Positions 47,288 through 55,355 of a stretch of DNA of 64,000 nt are shown here, piece by piece (position 1 is the first letter of the stretch; every line of letters begins with the position of its first letter). Source of the stretch: DASQZT01 sp035638575 (lineage in GTDB: Bacteria; Acidobacteriota; Terriglobia; Bryobacterales; Bryobacteraceae); contig DASQZT010000039.1 in assembly GCA_035638575.1 (NCBI GenBank), forward strand, positions 30,862 through 94,861, in the 5' to 3' direction. Position numbers and translations under genes: made by a program. The notes beneath the pieces were generated by a model. The model saw only the letters and a list, made by a program, of their open reading frames with translations. It had not been told where the DNA came from and did not search any database.

Positions 47288-50200
47288 ATGACTACACCAG
47301 AAGAGCGTCAAAAGGCGCTCGCCGACATTCTCGACCAGCGTGTCCTCGTCCTCGACGGGGCCATGGGGACTATGTTGCAACAGCGCAACCTCAACCCCGA
47401 AGACTTCGGCGGAGCCGCGCTCGACGGCTGCAACGAGAACCTCAATCGCACGCGGCCGGATGTGGTTCTCGACATCCACCGCTCGTATTTCGCGGCCGGC
47501 TCGGACATGGTCGAGACCAACACTTTCGGCGGCACCGCGCTCGTGCTCGCCGAGTACGGATTGGAAAACGAAGCGTACGATCTGAACTTCCGCGCGGCGC
47601 AACTGGCGCGGCAGGCGGCGGCGGAGTTCTCCACCACGGCGCGTCCGCGGTTTGTCGCGGGTTCCATGGGGCCGACCACCAAGGCCATCACGGTCACCGG
47701 CGGCGTGACGTTTCCGCAGTTGACGGATTTCTTCTACCGCCAGGCCAAGGCGTTGGTGGAAGGCGGCGCCGACGTGCTGCTGGTCGAGACCTGCCAGGAC
47801 ACCCGCAACGTGAAAGCCGCGCTGCTCGCCATCGGCCGGTTGCGGCGCGAGACTGGGCAGCGGATTCCGGCCATGGTCTCGGGCACCATCGAAGCGTCGG
47901 GCACCATGCTCGCCGGCCAGGCGGCGGACGCGTTCTGCGCGTCGATCGCCCACGCCGACCTGCTTTCCATCGGGCTGAACTGCGCCACCGGCCCGGAATT
48001 CATGACGGACCACATCCGCACCATCAGCGAGATGAGCCCGTACCGCGTCTCGTGCTATCCCAATGCCGGCCTGCCCAACGAGGAAGGCAAGTACCACGAG
48101 ACCCCGGCGTCGCTTGCCGCGCAGCTTGAACGGTTCGTCGAGAACGGCTGGCTGAACATCGTCGGCGGCTGCTGCGGCACCACCGACGCGCACGTACGGG
48201 CTATCGCGCAGATGGCGGAAGGAAAGCGGCCGCGTCCCGTGCCGGGGCGCTCGCACCGCGCCTACTACTCGGGCATCGAGCTGGTGGAGGCCGAGGAGAG
48301 CAACCGGCCGCTGATCGTGGGCGAGCGGACCAACGTGATCGGCTCGCGCCTCTTCAAGAACATGGTGGCCGAAGAAAAGTGGGAGGAGGCCACCGAGATC
48401 GCGCGCTGGCAGGTGAAGAACGGCGCGCACGTGGTGGATGTGTGCCTGCAAAGCACCGACCGCGAGGAGATCCAGGACATCCCGCCGTTCTACGACAAGC
48501 TGATGCGCAAGATCAAAGCGCCGGTGATGATCGACACCACGGACCCCAGCGCCGTCGAGTTGGCGCTGACCTATTGCCAGGGCAAGAGCATCATCAACTC
48601 CATCAACCTGGAGGACGGCGCGGAGAAGTTCGAGCGCATGTGCCCGGTCGCCAGGCGCTACGGCGCGGCCCTGGTGGTGGGGTCGATCGACGAAGACAAG
48701 CTGCAGGCGCAGGCCTTCACGCGCGAGCGCAAGCTGGCGGTGGCCCAGCGATCATACGGACTGCTCACAGAAAAATACGGCATCCAGCCGGAGGACATCA
48801 TCTTCGACCCATTGGTGTTCCCCTGCGCCACCGGCGACGCCAATTACATCGGCGCGGCGGTGGAGACCATCGAAGGCATTCGGCTGGTGAAAGAGAAGTT
48901 GCCGCTGGCCAAGACCGTGCTGGGCATCTCGAACATCTCGTTCGGCCTCCCGGCGGCCGCGCGCGAAGTGGTGAACTCGGTCTTCCTGTACTACTGCACC
49001 AAGGCGGGGCTCGACCTGGCGATCGTCAACGCCGAAAAGCTGGAGCGCTTCGCCTCGATCCCCGAACTGGAGCGCAGGCTGGCGGAGAGCCTGCTCTTCA
49101 ATTCGCCTCCCGTGGATGCCGGGGATGAGTCGCTGCGCACCGCTCCCGAGGACTGGCGGCAGCAGACCGCCGCGCAGAAGGCGGCCATCAACCAGTGGCA
49201 CATCGCCGCCATTACGGAGCACTTCCGCAAGACCGGCAAGCGCGTGAAGCAGCGCGCCGAGGACCTGCCGCTCGACCAGCGCCTGGCCAACTACATCATC
49301 GAGGGCACCAAGGACGGGCTGGTGCCCGACCTGGAGCGCAAGCTGCACGAAGGCGCTGCGCCGCTCGACATCATCAACGGGCCGCTGATGGCCGGCATGG
49401 CCGAGGTGGGCCGCCTGTTCAACAACAACGAGCTGATCGTGGCCGAAGTGCTGCAATCCGCCGAGGCCATGAAGGCCGCGGTGAGCTACCTCGAGCAGTT
49501 CATGGAGAAGGCCGAATCGGCATCGCGCGGAAAGGTCCTCCTCGCCACGGTGAAGGGCGACGTGCACGACATCGGCAAGAACCTGGTGGAGATCATCCTG
49601 GCCAACAACGGCTACCGGGTGATCAACCTGGGAATCAAGGTCCCGCCCGAGGTGCTCATTCGCGCCTGGCACGAGCACCAGCCGGACGCCATCGGGCTTT
49701 CGGGCCTGCTGGTGAAGAGCACGCAGCAGATGGTGATCACGGCCACGGACCTGAAGGCCGCCGGCATCTCCGCGCCGCTGCTGGTGGGCGGCGCGGCGCT
49801 CTCCGAAAAGTTCACACGCACGAAGATCGCGCCGGCCTACGGCGAGGCGGTGTGTTACGCCAAGGACGCCATGACCGGGCTCAGCCTGATGAATCGCATC
49901 ATGGACCCGGCGGAGCGCGCGGCGGTGCTGGAGAGCCACCGGGCCGTGGCAGTCGTGGCCGCGCCGGAAGCGGTGTCGGAGGCGCCGGGGCGGGTGACCA
50001 CCCGGCGCAGCAATAAGGTTCGCATCGATTTGCCGATTCCCGCGGCGCCTTACCTGGAACGCAAGGTGCGGGACGTGCCGCACCTGGCCGAGGTCTGGAG
50101 TTATGTCAATCCGTTCATGCTCTACGGGCGGCACCTGGGGTTCAAAGGCAATTTTGAAAAGGCCCTGGTGGAGCACGATTCGCTCGCGCTGGAACTGTTC

Positions 50201-50830
50201 CACAACGTGGAGGAGGTGAAGCACGAGGCCGCGCGCTTCATGAAGGTCAAGGTGGTGTGGCAGTTCTTCGAGGCGGAGCGCGACGGCAACTCGATTCACC
50301 TCTTCGGTCCGGGTGCGGCCGCTCCCCTGCACACGTTCCGATTCGGGCGCCAGCGCCGCGAAAACGGGCTGTGCCTGAGCGACTACATCCTCGACGCCGA
50401 AGAGGGCCGGCGCGACCACCTGGCGCTGTTCGTGGTGACGGCCGGCGCGTGCATCCGCGAGCGGAGCGAGGAATGGAAGCAGGCCGGCGAGTTTTTCAAA
50501 GCGCACGCCATTCAAGCCCTGGCCATCGAAACGGCCGAAGGCGCCTCCGAGTGGCTGCACCGGCGCATCCGCGAGGATTGGGGCTTCCCCGATCCTCCCA
50601 CCACCACCATGCACGACCGCTTCACTTCGAAGTATCGCGGCAAGCGCTACAGCTTCGGCTATCCGGCATGTCCTGATCTGGACGATCAGCAGGGCCTCTG
50701 GAAACTGCTGCGGCCCGAGGAGATCGGTGTGCGGCTCACCGAGGGCATGATGATGGAACCCGAGGCCAGCGTCAGCGCACTGGTCTTCCACCACCCGGAT
50801 TGCGCGTACTTCACGGCGGACGAGGGGTAG
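47288..50830 (+). CDS. metH: Cobalamin-dependent methionine synthase
   Basis: 1180 residues from ATG 47288 (MTTPEERQKALADILDQRVLVLDGAMGTML); the open frame upstream is not coding. All four modules are present. The homocysteine domain has zinc ligands in GLNCATGP and VGGCCGTTDAH. The methyltetrahydrofolate domain includes NRPLIVGERTNVIGS. The cobalamin domain has the lower-ligand His760 in DVHDIGKN and GLSGLLVKS. The C-terminal SAM-dependent reactivation domain has NPFMLYGRHLGF and RYSFGYPACPD. It transfers the methyl of 5-methyl-THF to homocysteine. It converges with the sigma-54 activator gene, 8 bp away. Confidence 0.95.
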   Translation: MTTPEERQKALADILDQRVLVLDGAMGTMLQQRNLNPEDFGGAALDGCNENLNRTRPDVVLDIHRSYFAAGSDMVETNTFGGTALVLAEYGLENEAYDLNFRAAQLARQAAAEFSTTARPRFVAGSMGPTTKAITVTGGVTFPQLTDFFYRQAKALVEGGADVLLVETCQDTRNVKAALLAIGRLRRETGQRIPAMVSGTIEASGTMLAGQAADAFCASIAHADLLSIGLNCATGPEFMTDHIRTISEMSPYRVSCYPNAGLPNEEGKYHETPASLAAQLERFVENGWLNIVGGCCGTTDAHVRAIAQMAEGKRPRPVPGRSHRAYYSGIELVEAEESNRPLIVGERTNVIGSRLFKNMVAEEKWEEATEIARWQVKNGAHVVDVCLQSTDREEIQDIPPFYDKLMRKIKAPVMIDTTDPSAVELALTYCQGKSIINSINLEDGAEKFERMCPVARRYGAALVVGSIDEDKLQAQAFTRERKLAVAQRSYGLLTEKYGIQPEDIIFDPLVFPCATGDANYIGAAVETIEGIRLVKEKLPLAKTVLGISNISFGLPAAAREVVNSVFLYYCTKAGLDLAIVNAEKLERFASIPELERRLAESLLFNSPPVDAGDESLRTAPEDWRQQTAAQKAAINQWHIAAITEHFRKTGKRVKQRAEDLPLDQRLANYIIEGTKDGLVPDLERKLHEGAAPLDIINGPLMAGMAEVGRLFNNNELIVAEVLQSAEAMKAAVSYLEQFMEKAESASRGKVLLATVKGDVHDIGKNLVEIILANNGYRVINLGIKVPPEVLIRAWHEHQPDAIGLSGLLVKSTQQMVITATDLKAAGISAPLLVGGAALSEKFTRTKIAPAYGEAVCYAKDAMTGLSLMNRIMDPAERAAVLESHRAVAVVAAPEAVSEAPGRVTTRRSNKVRIDLPIPAAPYLERKVRDVPHLAEVWSYVNPFMLYGRHLGFKGNFEKALVEHDSLALELFHNVEEVKHEAARFMKVKVVWQFFEAERDGNSIHLFGPGAAAPLHTFRFGRQRRENGLCLSDYILDAEEGRRDHLALFVVTAGACIRERSEEWKQAGEFFKAHAIQALAIETAEGASEWLHRRIREDWGFPDPPTTTMHDRFTSKYRGKRYSFGYPACPDLDDQQGLWKLLRPEEIGVRLTEGMMMEPEASVSALVFHHPDCAYFTADEG

Positions 50831-50838
50831 CGGCCGCG

Positions 50839-52581
50839 CTATCCCAGCACGTCGCGAAGGTTCAGCATGCGGATCATGCGGCGCAGCGAATTGGGATGTA
50901 TGTTCAGGCGCGCGGCAGCCGCGTTGTGATCGCCTCCCGCTTCGCGCCAGGCGTTCAGGATGCGTTGGCGCTTGGCTTCCAGCATCGAGGAGTTCAGGCC
51001 GCCGGGAACTTCCGGCACGCCGGCCGATTCGAGAATCGTCTCGGGAAGATCTTCCGGCAGCAGGGTCTCGGATTGGCCCAGCACCACGGCGCGCTCGATG
51101 GCGTTTTCCAGCTCGCGGATGTTACCGGGCCACGAGTATTGCGCCAGGTGCCGCTCGGTTTCGGGCGCGATGGCGTTCACGCGGCGGCGGCACTGCGCGG
51201 CCGAGCGCTGCAGGAAGTAACGGCTCAGCGCCGGGATATCGGCGGGGTGCTCGCGCAGCGGCGGCACGCGGAGGGAAACTACGTTGAGGCGGTGGTACAG
51301 GTCCTCGCGGAAAGCGCCGCGGCGGGCTTCGGCGGCCAGGTCGCGGTTGGTGGCCGCGATCATGCGGACGTTCAGCTTGTGCGTCCGGGTCCCGCCCACG
51401 CGCTCGAATTCGCGCTGCTGGAGAACCCGCAGCAGCTTGGCCTGGAGCGGCTGCGCCAGCTCGCCGATTTCGTCCAGAAACACCGTGCCGCCCTCGCCGA
51501 TTTCGAGCTTGCCCTTTTTCTGGACGACCGCGCCAGTGAACGCGCCCTTCTCGTGCCCGAACAGCTCGCTTTCGAGAAGCGTCTCGGTGATGGCGGCGCA
51601 GTTGATCGCCACGAAAGGTTTCGAGGCGCGCGCGCTCTGCCGGTGCAGGGCTCGCGCCACCAGTTCCTTCCCGGTTCCGCTCTCGCCCAGGATCAGAACG
51701 GAAGTGTCCAGCGGCGCCACCCGCTCGATCATCTGGAGGAGTTTCCTGATGGCCGGGCTGTCGCCCACGATGCCTGTATCGCCGGCGCCCAGGCGGTCCA
51801 GGAGTTGCGCGTTTTCCGCCTGGAGGCGTTCGATGTCGCGCACGGTTTCGAGCGCCGCGGCCCCCAGCGTGGCGATCGCGCTCAGAGTCTCGCGGGCGTA
51901 ATTCAGGCTGGCGGCAGCTTCCGGGGGAAACCAGGCGGCCAGGATGCCGGCGAGATCTCCGCGCATGTAAAGCGCCAGCGCCACCACGCGCTCGGAAGGC
52001 CGCACCACGCTGCCTTCGCGGGCGGTTTGCGCGGCTAAGGCCTCGAGATCGCAGGGCGCGGCGGACCCGGAGGGCGACCCGGCTGCGGCGGCACGGATCT
52101 CGTCCTCGTCGCGGCCCAGCAGGATGGCGCCGCCCGAGCACGGTACCAGGTCGGCGATCAGGCGCAGCAACGGGGCCTCCAGCGCGCTCCGGATCTGGCC
52201 GCTCTGCGAGGTGGCCAGCGCGCGGAACAGAAACAGGAGCGAACACGCGCGCAACAGGGTGTGCTGCGACGCATCCTCGGCGGCCGGCGGTGTGTCTTCG
52301 CGGTAGATCAGAACCGTCTCGCCGATGCTGACCTGGTCGCCGGGCTCGAGACAGTGCTCCACCGTGCGCATTCCGTTTACATACGTGCCGGCGCCGCTGC
52401 GGCGGTCCACCACCTGGTAGCGGCCCTCGCGGGCGCGGATGATGCAGTGCTCCCAGGCGACCTCGGGCTCGGTGAGCTGGATGTCGGACGACGGAGCGCG
52501 CCCGATGCGCAGCTCGGCCAATCCCAGCGGAAAGCTGGCGCCCAGCAGCGGTCCGCCAACAACGATCAGTTCAGCCTCCAT
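50839..52581 (-). CDS. Sigma-54-dependent transcriptional activator with FHA and GAF domains
   Basis: 580 residues from ATG 52581 (MEAELIVVGGPLLGASFPLG); an open frame further upstream is rejected because the FHA fold starts here. FHA domain about 1-95 (RIGRAPSSDIQL, WEHCIIRA, GTYVNG), which reads phosphothreonine. A GAF-like domain lies at about 115-260. The AAA+ domain has Walker A GESGTGKE at 299-306, the sigma-54 contact loop GAFTGA at 346-351 and Walker B VFLDEIGEL. A Fis-type HTH is at the C terminus (DHNAAAARLNIHPNSLRRMI). It would drive sigma-54 polymerase open-complex formation from upstream sites. Such sites lie directly in the divergent spacer, the nearest only ten bases before this gene, so autoregulation is also likely. 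Confidence 0.92.
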   Translation of the reverse strand: MEAELIVVGGPLLGASFPLGLAELRIGRAPSSDIQLTEPEVAWEHCIIRAREGRYQVVDRRSGAGTYVNGMRTVEHCLEPGDQVSIGETVLIYREDTPPAAEDASQHTLLRACSLLFLFRALATSQSGQIRSALEAPLLRLIADLVPCSGGAILLGRDEDEIRAAAAGSPSGSAAPCDLEALAAQTAREGSVVRPSERVVALALYMRGDLAGILAAWFPPEAAASLNYARETLSAIATLGAAALETVRDIERLQAENAQLLDRLGAGDTGIVGDSPAIRKLLQMIERVAPLDTSVLILGESGTGKELVARALHRQSARASKPFVAINCAAITETLLESELFGHEKGAFTGAVVQKKGKLEIGEGGTVFLDEIGELAQPLQAKLLRVLQQREFERVGGTRTHKLNVRMIAATNRDLAAEARRGAFREDLYHRLNVVSLRVPPLREHPADIPALSRYFLQRSAAQCRRRVNAIAPETERHLAQYSWPGNIRELENAIERAVVLGQSETLLPEDLPETILESAGVPEVPGGLNSSMLEAKRQRILNAWREAGGDHNAAAARLNIHPNSLRRMIRMLNLRDVLG

Positions 52582-52590
52582 GTTGTTCGA

Positions 52591-52633
52591 TTGTAACCGC
52601 TCGGTTCGCCCCGGGTGAACCGGCCGGTTCACC
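52591..52633. promoter_or_regulatory. Paired palindromic activator sites (1A and 1B)
   Basis: Site 1A has core AACCG-CT-CGGTT (52595-52606). Site 1B is a perfect 20-bp palindrome, GGTGAACCGGCCGGTTCACC (52614-52633). Centres are 23 bp apart, about two helical turns, as expected for cooperating Fis-type dimers. Site 1B ends 50 bp before the sigma-54-like element at 52684. The same pair with identical spacing recurs at 53808-53850. Confidence 0.75.
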
Positions 52634-52683
52634 TGGATGAGGCCCCGCACGCATTTGCAATGCTTTACGGGTGTGGAATGCGT

Positions 52684-52699
52684 TGACGCGTCAACTGCT
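52684..52699 (+). promoter_or_regulatory. Sigma-54-like -24/-12 promoter of the first small exported protein gene
   Basis: TGACGCG-N4-CTGCT matches 9 of 12 specified positions of TGGCACGNNNNTTGCW. It is weak at the -24 GG, but it aligns base for base with the better element at 53901 relative to the palindromes. Start codon 52 bp downstream. Confidence 0.5.
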
Positions 52700-52751
52700 C
52701 CTATCCAACCGACTCGGGAACGTGACAGCGGACCCGATGGAGGGTGCGACG

Positions 52752-53174
52752 ATGACGAACTTTACGAAGAACCTGATAGTCGGGGCGGCCGCTCTGGTAG
52801 TGGCGGCCGGTGCTGCATCGGCTGAATCGCTGAAGGCGGACATCCCGTTTGCGTTTCAAGTCGGAGGCAAGACGATGCCGGCGGGGACCTACCTGGTCAG
52901 CAATATCGCCGTCAGCTCCACGGGGGTTCTCCGCTTCACGGACAAGGGTGGCGGGTCGGCGGTGGTCATGCCCAGAAACAAGCACGACGCGAGGAAGGAG
53001 TGGAAACTGGACGGCAGCCCGAGACTGGCATTCGAGTGCGGCGCGAGCGGTTGCGCGTTGATCGAAGCCTGGGACGGCACCGGGAATCCGGCGTACGGCA
53101 TGAGCCGTCCGAAAACCGTGGATATGGAAACTCACATCGCCGTCGTCTTAATGCGGCCTGACAAGGGTGATTAA
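52752..53174 (+). CDS. Small exported protein, tandem family member 1
   Basis: 140 residues from ATG 52752, with GGAGG about ten bases upstream. The signal peptide MTNFTKNLIVGAAALVVAAG/ASA leads into a compact beta-rich mature protein (SLKADIPFAFQVGGKTMPAGTYLV). Two cysteines lie in FECGASGCALIEAW and it ends in VAVVLMRPDKGD-like sequence. No enzyme motif; family not recognised by function, though related exported proteins seem frequent in Acidobacteria. It lies downstream of paired activator palindromes and a -24/-12-like element and is followed by a terminator. The FHA-sigma-54 activator is divergent, making a phosphorylation-controlled envelope response plausible. Confidence 0.8.
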   Translation: MTNFTKNLIVGAAALVVAAGAASAESLKADIPFAFQVGGKTMPAGTYLVSNIAVSSTGVLRFTDKGGGSAVVMPRNKHDARKEWKLDGSPRLAFECGASGCALIEAWDGTGNPAYGMSRPKTVDMETHIAVVLMRPDKGD

Positions 53175-53226
53175 TCGCCGCTGTAACGAAAGCGGGTAAC
53201 GGGACAACAACTAATCGGAGGAACAC

Positions 53227-53265
53227 CGGCGCCATCCGGAAATCGGGCGGCGCCGATTGGTTTTT
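53227..53265 (+). terminator. Rho-independent terminator or attenuator between family members 1 and 2
   Basis: Stem CGGCGCC (53227-53233) with GGCGCCG (53249-53255), 15-nt loop, then ATTGGTTTTT. The same hairpin follows members 2 and 3. Because member 2 has no promoter of its own that I can see, this one may act as a leaky attenuator. Confidence 0.75.
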
Positions 53266-53277
53266 GAGGGTGCGACG

Positions 53278-53703
53278 ATGACGAACTTTACGAAGAACTT
53301 GATGGTCGCGGCGGCCGCTCTGGTGGTGACGGCCGGCGCTGTTTCGGCGCAAACGCTGAAGGCCGACATCCCGTTCGCGTTTCAGGTGTCGGGCAAGGTG
53401 ATGCCCGCCGGGACATACCAGGTGGACTACAGCCGGATCCAGTCCGACCGCACGGTCTTGTTCCGTGGCGTCGATAACAGATATTCGGCCCTGGCGATCA
53501 AGACGTCCACCGCCGACGCCGGCCGGCAATGGAGAGAGGACGGCCGGGCGCGGCTGGCCTTCGAATGCGGCACCAGCGTTTGCTCGCTGACCGGCATGTG
53601 GGACGGCACAAGCGTTTTCGCCTACGGATTGAGCCATCCCAGGACCGTGGAGATGGGGACGCGAATCGCGGTCGTGATCATGCGGCCGGACAATGGCGAA
53701 TAG
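53278..53703 (+). CDS. Small exported protein, tandem family member 2
   Basis: 141 residues from ATG 53278, preceded by the same GAGGGTGCGACG leader as member 1. Signal peptide MTNFTKNLMVAAAALVVTAG, then TLKADIPFAFQVSGKVMPAGTYQVDYSRIQ, the cysteine pair in FECGTSVCSLTGMW and the C-terminal VAVVIMRPDNGE-like strand. It is clearly a paralogue of member 1: N-terminal and core motifs are nearly the same and the middle has diverged (FRGVDNRYSALAIKTSTADA). No activator palindrome or -24/-12 element lies in the 100-bp gap before it, so it is probably co-transcribed with member 1 by reading through the intervening hairpin. Confidence 0.8.
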   Translation: MTNFTKNLMVAAAALVVTAGAVSAQTLKADIPFAFQVSGKVMPAGTYQVDYSRIQSDRTVLFRGVDNRYSALAIKTSTADAGRQWREDGRARLAFECGTSVCSLTGMWDGTSVFAYGLSHPRTVEMGTRIAVVIMRPDNGE

Positions 53704-53753
53704 GCCGAGTGCCATCGGCGGCTCTCTTTTGGGGAAAACTGATTGGGAAGAAG

Positions 53754-53792
53754 CGGCGCCAGCCGGAAACGGTTGGCGCCGTTTGTGTTTTT
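53754..53792 (+). terminator. Rho-independent terminator after family member 2
   Basis: CGGCGCC (53754-53760) with GGCGCCG (53775-53781), 14-nt loop, followed by TTTGTGTTTTT. Same design as the hairpins at 53227 and 54167. Confidence 0.8.
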
Positions 53793-53807
53793 GGGCGCTG
53801 CCGGCAC

Positions 53808-53850
53808 CCTGAACCGAATGGTTCCCGCGGAATGAACCGGCCTGTTCACC
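53808..53850. promoter_or_regulatory. Paired palindromic activator sites (3A and 3B)
   Basis: Site 3A has core AACCG-AA-TGGTT (53812-53823). Site 3B has AACCG-GC-CTGTT (53835-53846). Each has one mismatch from a perfect palindrome. Centres are 23 bp apart and site 3B ends 50 bp before the -24/-12 element at 53901, exactly as at 52591-52699. Confidence 0.7.
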
Positions 53851-53900
53851 AAGAAGGGCGGCCGTGCGTGCTTTCAGCAACTTGCATGTGCGGAACGGGC

Positions 53901-53916
53901 TGGCACGCCAGATGCA
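53901..53916 (+). promoter_or_regulatory. Sigma-54 -24/-12 promoter of the decayed third family member
   Basis: TGGCACG-N4-ATGCA matches 11 of 12 specified positions of the sigma-54 consensus, including GG at -24 and GC at -12. It sits 50 bp after paired palindromes. Confidence 0.75.
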
Positions 53917-53970
53917 CTTTATCCCGCCGGCTCGGGAACGTTGAGAGCGGGCCCGAACGTAGGTTGCGGC

Positions 53971-54118
53971 GACGACGAAAGCGGAAACGCTGAACGCCGA
54001 CATCCCGCTCGCGTTTCAGGTGTCGGGCCTGGTGATGCCCGCCCGGACGTACCGGGCCGAGCCCGCATCCGGACCCGTATTGCGGCCGTCGTGATGCGCC
54101 ATGAAAAAGGGCGACTGA
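53971..54118 (+). pseudogene. Decayed third member of the small exported protein family
   Basis: The signal-peptide codons are deleted. A frame then reads ETLNADIPLAFQVSGLVMPARTYRAE, followed by loss of about 70 codons, and the C-terminal TRIAAVVMRHEKG appears in another frame with a disturbed stop at 54116. Leader (GCGACGACG) and terminator still align with members 1 and 2. This shows a whole module (promoter, gene, terminator) was duplicated and then lost its coding part. Confidence 0.75.
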
Positions 54119-54166
54119 GCGGAACGTGACCGCCGGCCCTTTTAAGTTGACAGCCGGAGGAAGCAA

Positions 54167-54205
54167 CGGCGCCACCCGGAGACGGGCGGCGCCGTTCGCT
54201 TTTTG
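54167..54205 (+). terminator. Rho-independent terminator after the decayed third member
   Basis: CGGCGCC (54167-54173) with GGCGCCG (54188-54194), 14-nt loop, then TTCGCTTTTT. Third copy of the same terminator design. Confidence 0.8.
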
Positions 54206-54307
54206 TGCGCCGCGACCAGCGATTCGGGTCCGGCAGTGTGCTACCATTCGAGAGGACATCCGCTCCGGCGGCGTTGGCGTGTCCTTATCCGAAGTCAATC
54301 ACCTTAA

Positions 54308-55333
54308 ATGAATTTACGCTCTCTTTTCAGCTTGTTTTCCTCCGACCTTGCCATCGACCTGGGCACGGCCAACACGCTCGTGTATGCCAAGGGCAAGGGT
54401 ATTGTTGTTAACGAACCATCCATCGTAGCCATCAACAAGAACACCGGCGAAGTGGAAGCCGTCGGCAAAGAGGCCAAAGAAATGCTGGGCCGCACGCCCG
54501 GCAACATCGTGGCCATCAAGCCCATGAAGGACGGCGTGATCGCCGATTTCAAAGTCACCGAGCGCATGCTGAACTACTTCATTCAGAAGGCGCACGGGCG
54601 GAAGATGCTGGTCCATCCGCGCATCGTCATCGGAGTTCCGAGCGAAATCACACAAGTCGAAAAGCGCGCCGTGATGGACTCGGCGTATCGGGCCAAGGCC
54701 AGCGAGGTTCACCTGGTGGAGCAGGCCATGGTGGCGGCCATCGGCGCCGGCCTCCCCATCACCGAGCCCTCAGGAAACATGGTGGTGGATATCGGCGGCG
54801 GAACCACCGACGTGGCCGTGATCTCGCTTTCGGGCATCGTGTATTCTCGCTCCGTCCGCGTGGCGGGCAACGAGATGGACGAAGCCGTGATGCAGTATCT
54901 CAAGCGCAAGTACAACCTGCTCATCGGCGAGCGTACGGCCGAGGCCATCAAGATGGAGATCGGCTCGGCGTTTCCCCTGGACAAGCCCCTGACCATGGAG
55001 GTCAAGGGACGCAACCTTATCGAGGGCGTGCCGCGAACCCTTACCATCAACGACGCCGAGATCCGCGAATCGCTTTCGGAATGCGTGGCGACCATCGTAA
55101 ACGCCATCCGCGTGGCGTTGGAGCGCACCCCGCCGGAGCTGAGCGCGGACATCAGCGACCGCGGCATCGTGCTCACCGGCGGCGGCGCGCTGTTGAAGAA
55201 TCTCGACAAGCGCATCCGCGAAGAGACTGGGCTGCCGGTCTCCATCGCCGACGACCCTCTGGCGTCGGTGGTTCTGGGAACCGGCCGCATGCTGAGCGAT
55301 TTCCGGCTGCTGCGCAAGATTTCGATAGACTGA
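54308..55333 (+). CDS. mreB: Rod shape-determining actin homologue MreB
   Basis: 341 residues from ATG 54308. The actin-fold motifs are present: phosphate-1 DLGTANTLVYAKGKGIVVNEPS, phosphate-2 VDIGGGTTDVAVISLSGIV and adenosine loop TGGGALLKNLDKRI. Length is standard. MreB filaments at the inner membrane guide the elongation machinery and couple through MreC/MreD to RodA and PBP2, whose genes lie downstream. First gene of an eight-kilobase co-directional cluster; the 22-bp gap to mreC suggests co-transcription. Confidence 0.97.
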   Translation: MNLRSLFSLFSSDLAIDLGTANTLVYAKGKGIVVNEPSIVAINKNTGEVEAVGKEAKEMLGRTPGNIVAIKPMKDGVIADFKVTERMLNYFIQKAHGRKMLVHPRIVIGVPSEITQVEKRAVMDSAYRAKASEVHLVEQAMVAAIGAGLPITEPSGNMVVDIGGGTTDVAVISLSGIVYSRSVRVAGNEMDEAVMQYLKRKYNLLIGERTAEAIKMEIGSAFPLDKPLTMEVKGRNLIEGVPRTLTINDAEIRESLSECVATIVNAIRVALERTPPELSADISDRGIVLTGGGALLKNLDKRIREETGLPVSIADDPLASVVLGTGRMLSDFRLLRKISID

Positions 55334-55355
55334 AGACGGAAGGCGGCCCGGCCGT

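Noticed and set aside
48752..50794. A 680-codon minus-strand frame inside metH
   Set aside because: Composition typical of antisense to a GC-rich gene; metH motifs are continuous on the plus strand.
52640..52670. A closer sigma-54-like element (GCACGCATTTGCA) upstream of the one reported at 52684
   Set aside because: The GC-to-GG spacing is one base off and the -24 GG is absent; it also does not align with the second locus, whereas 52684 does.
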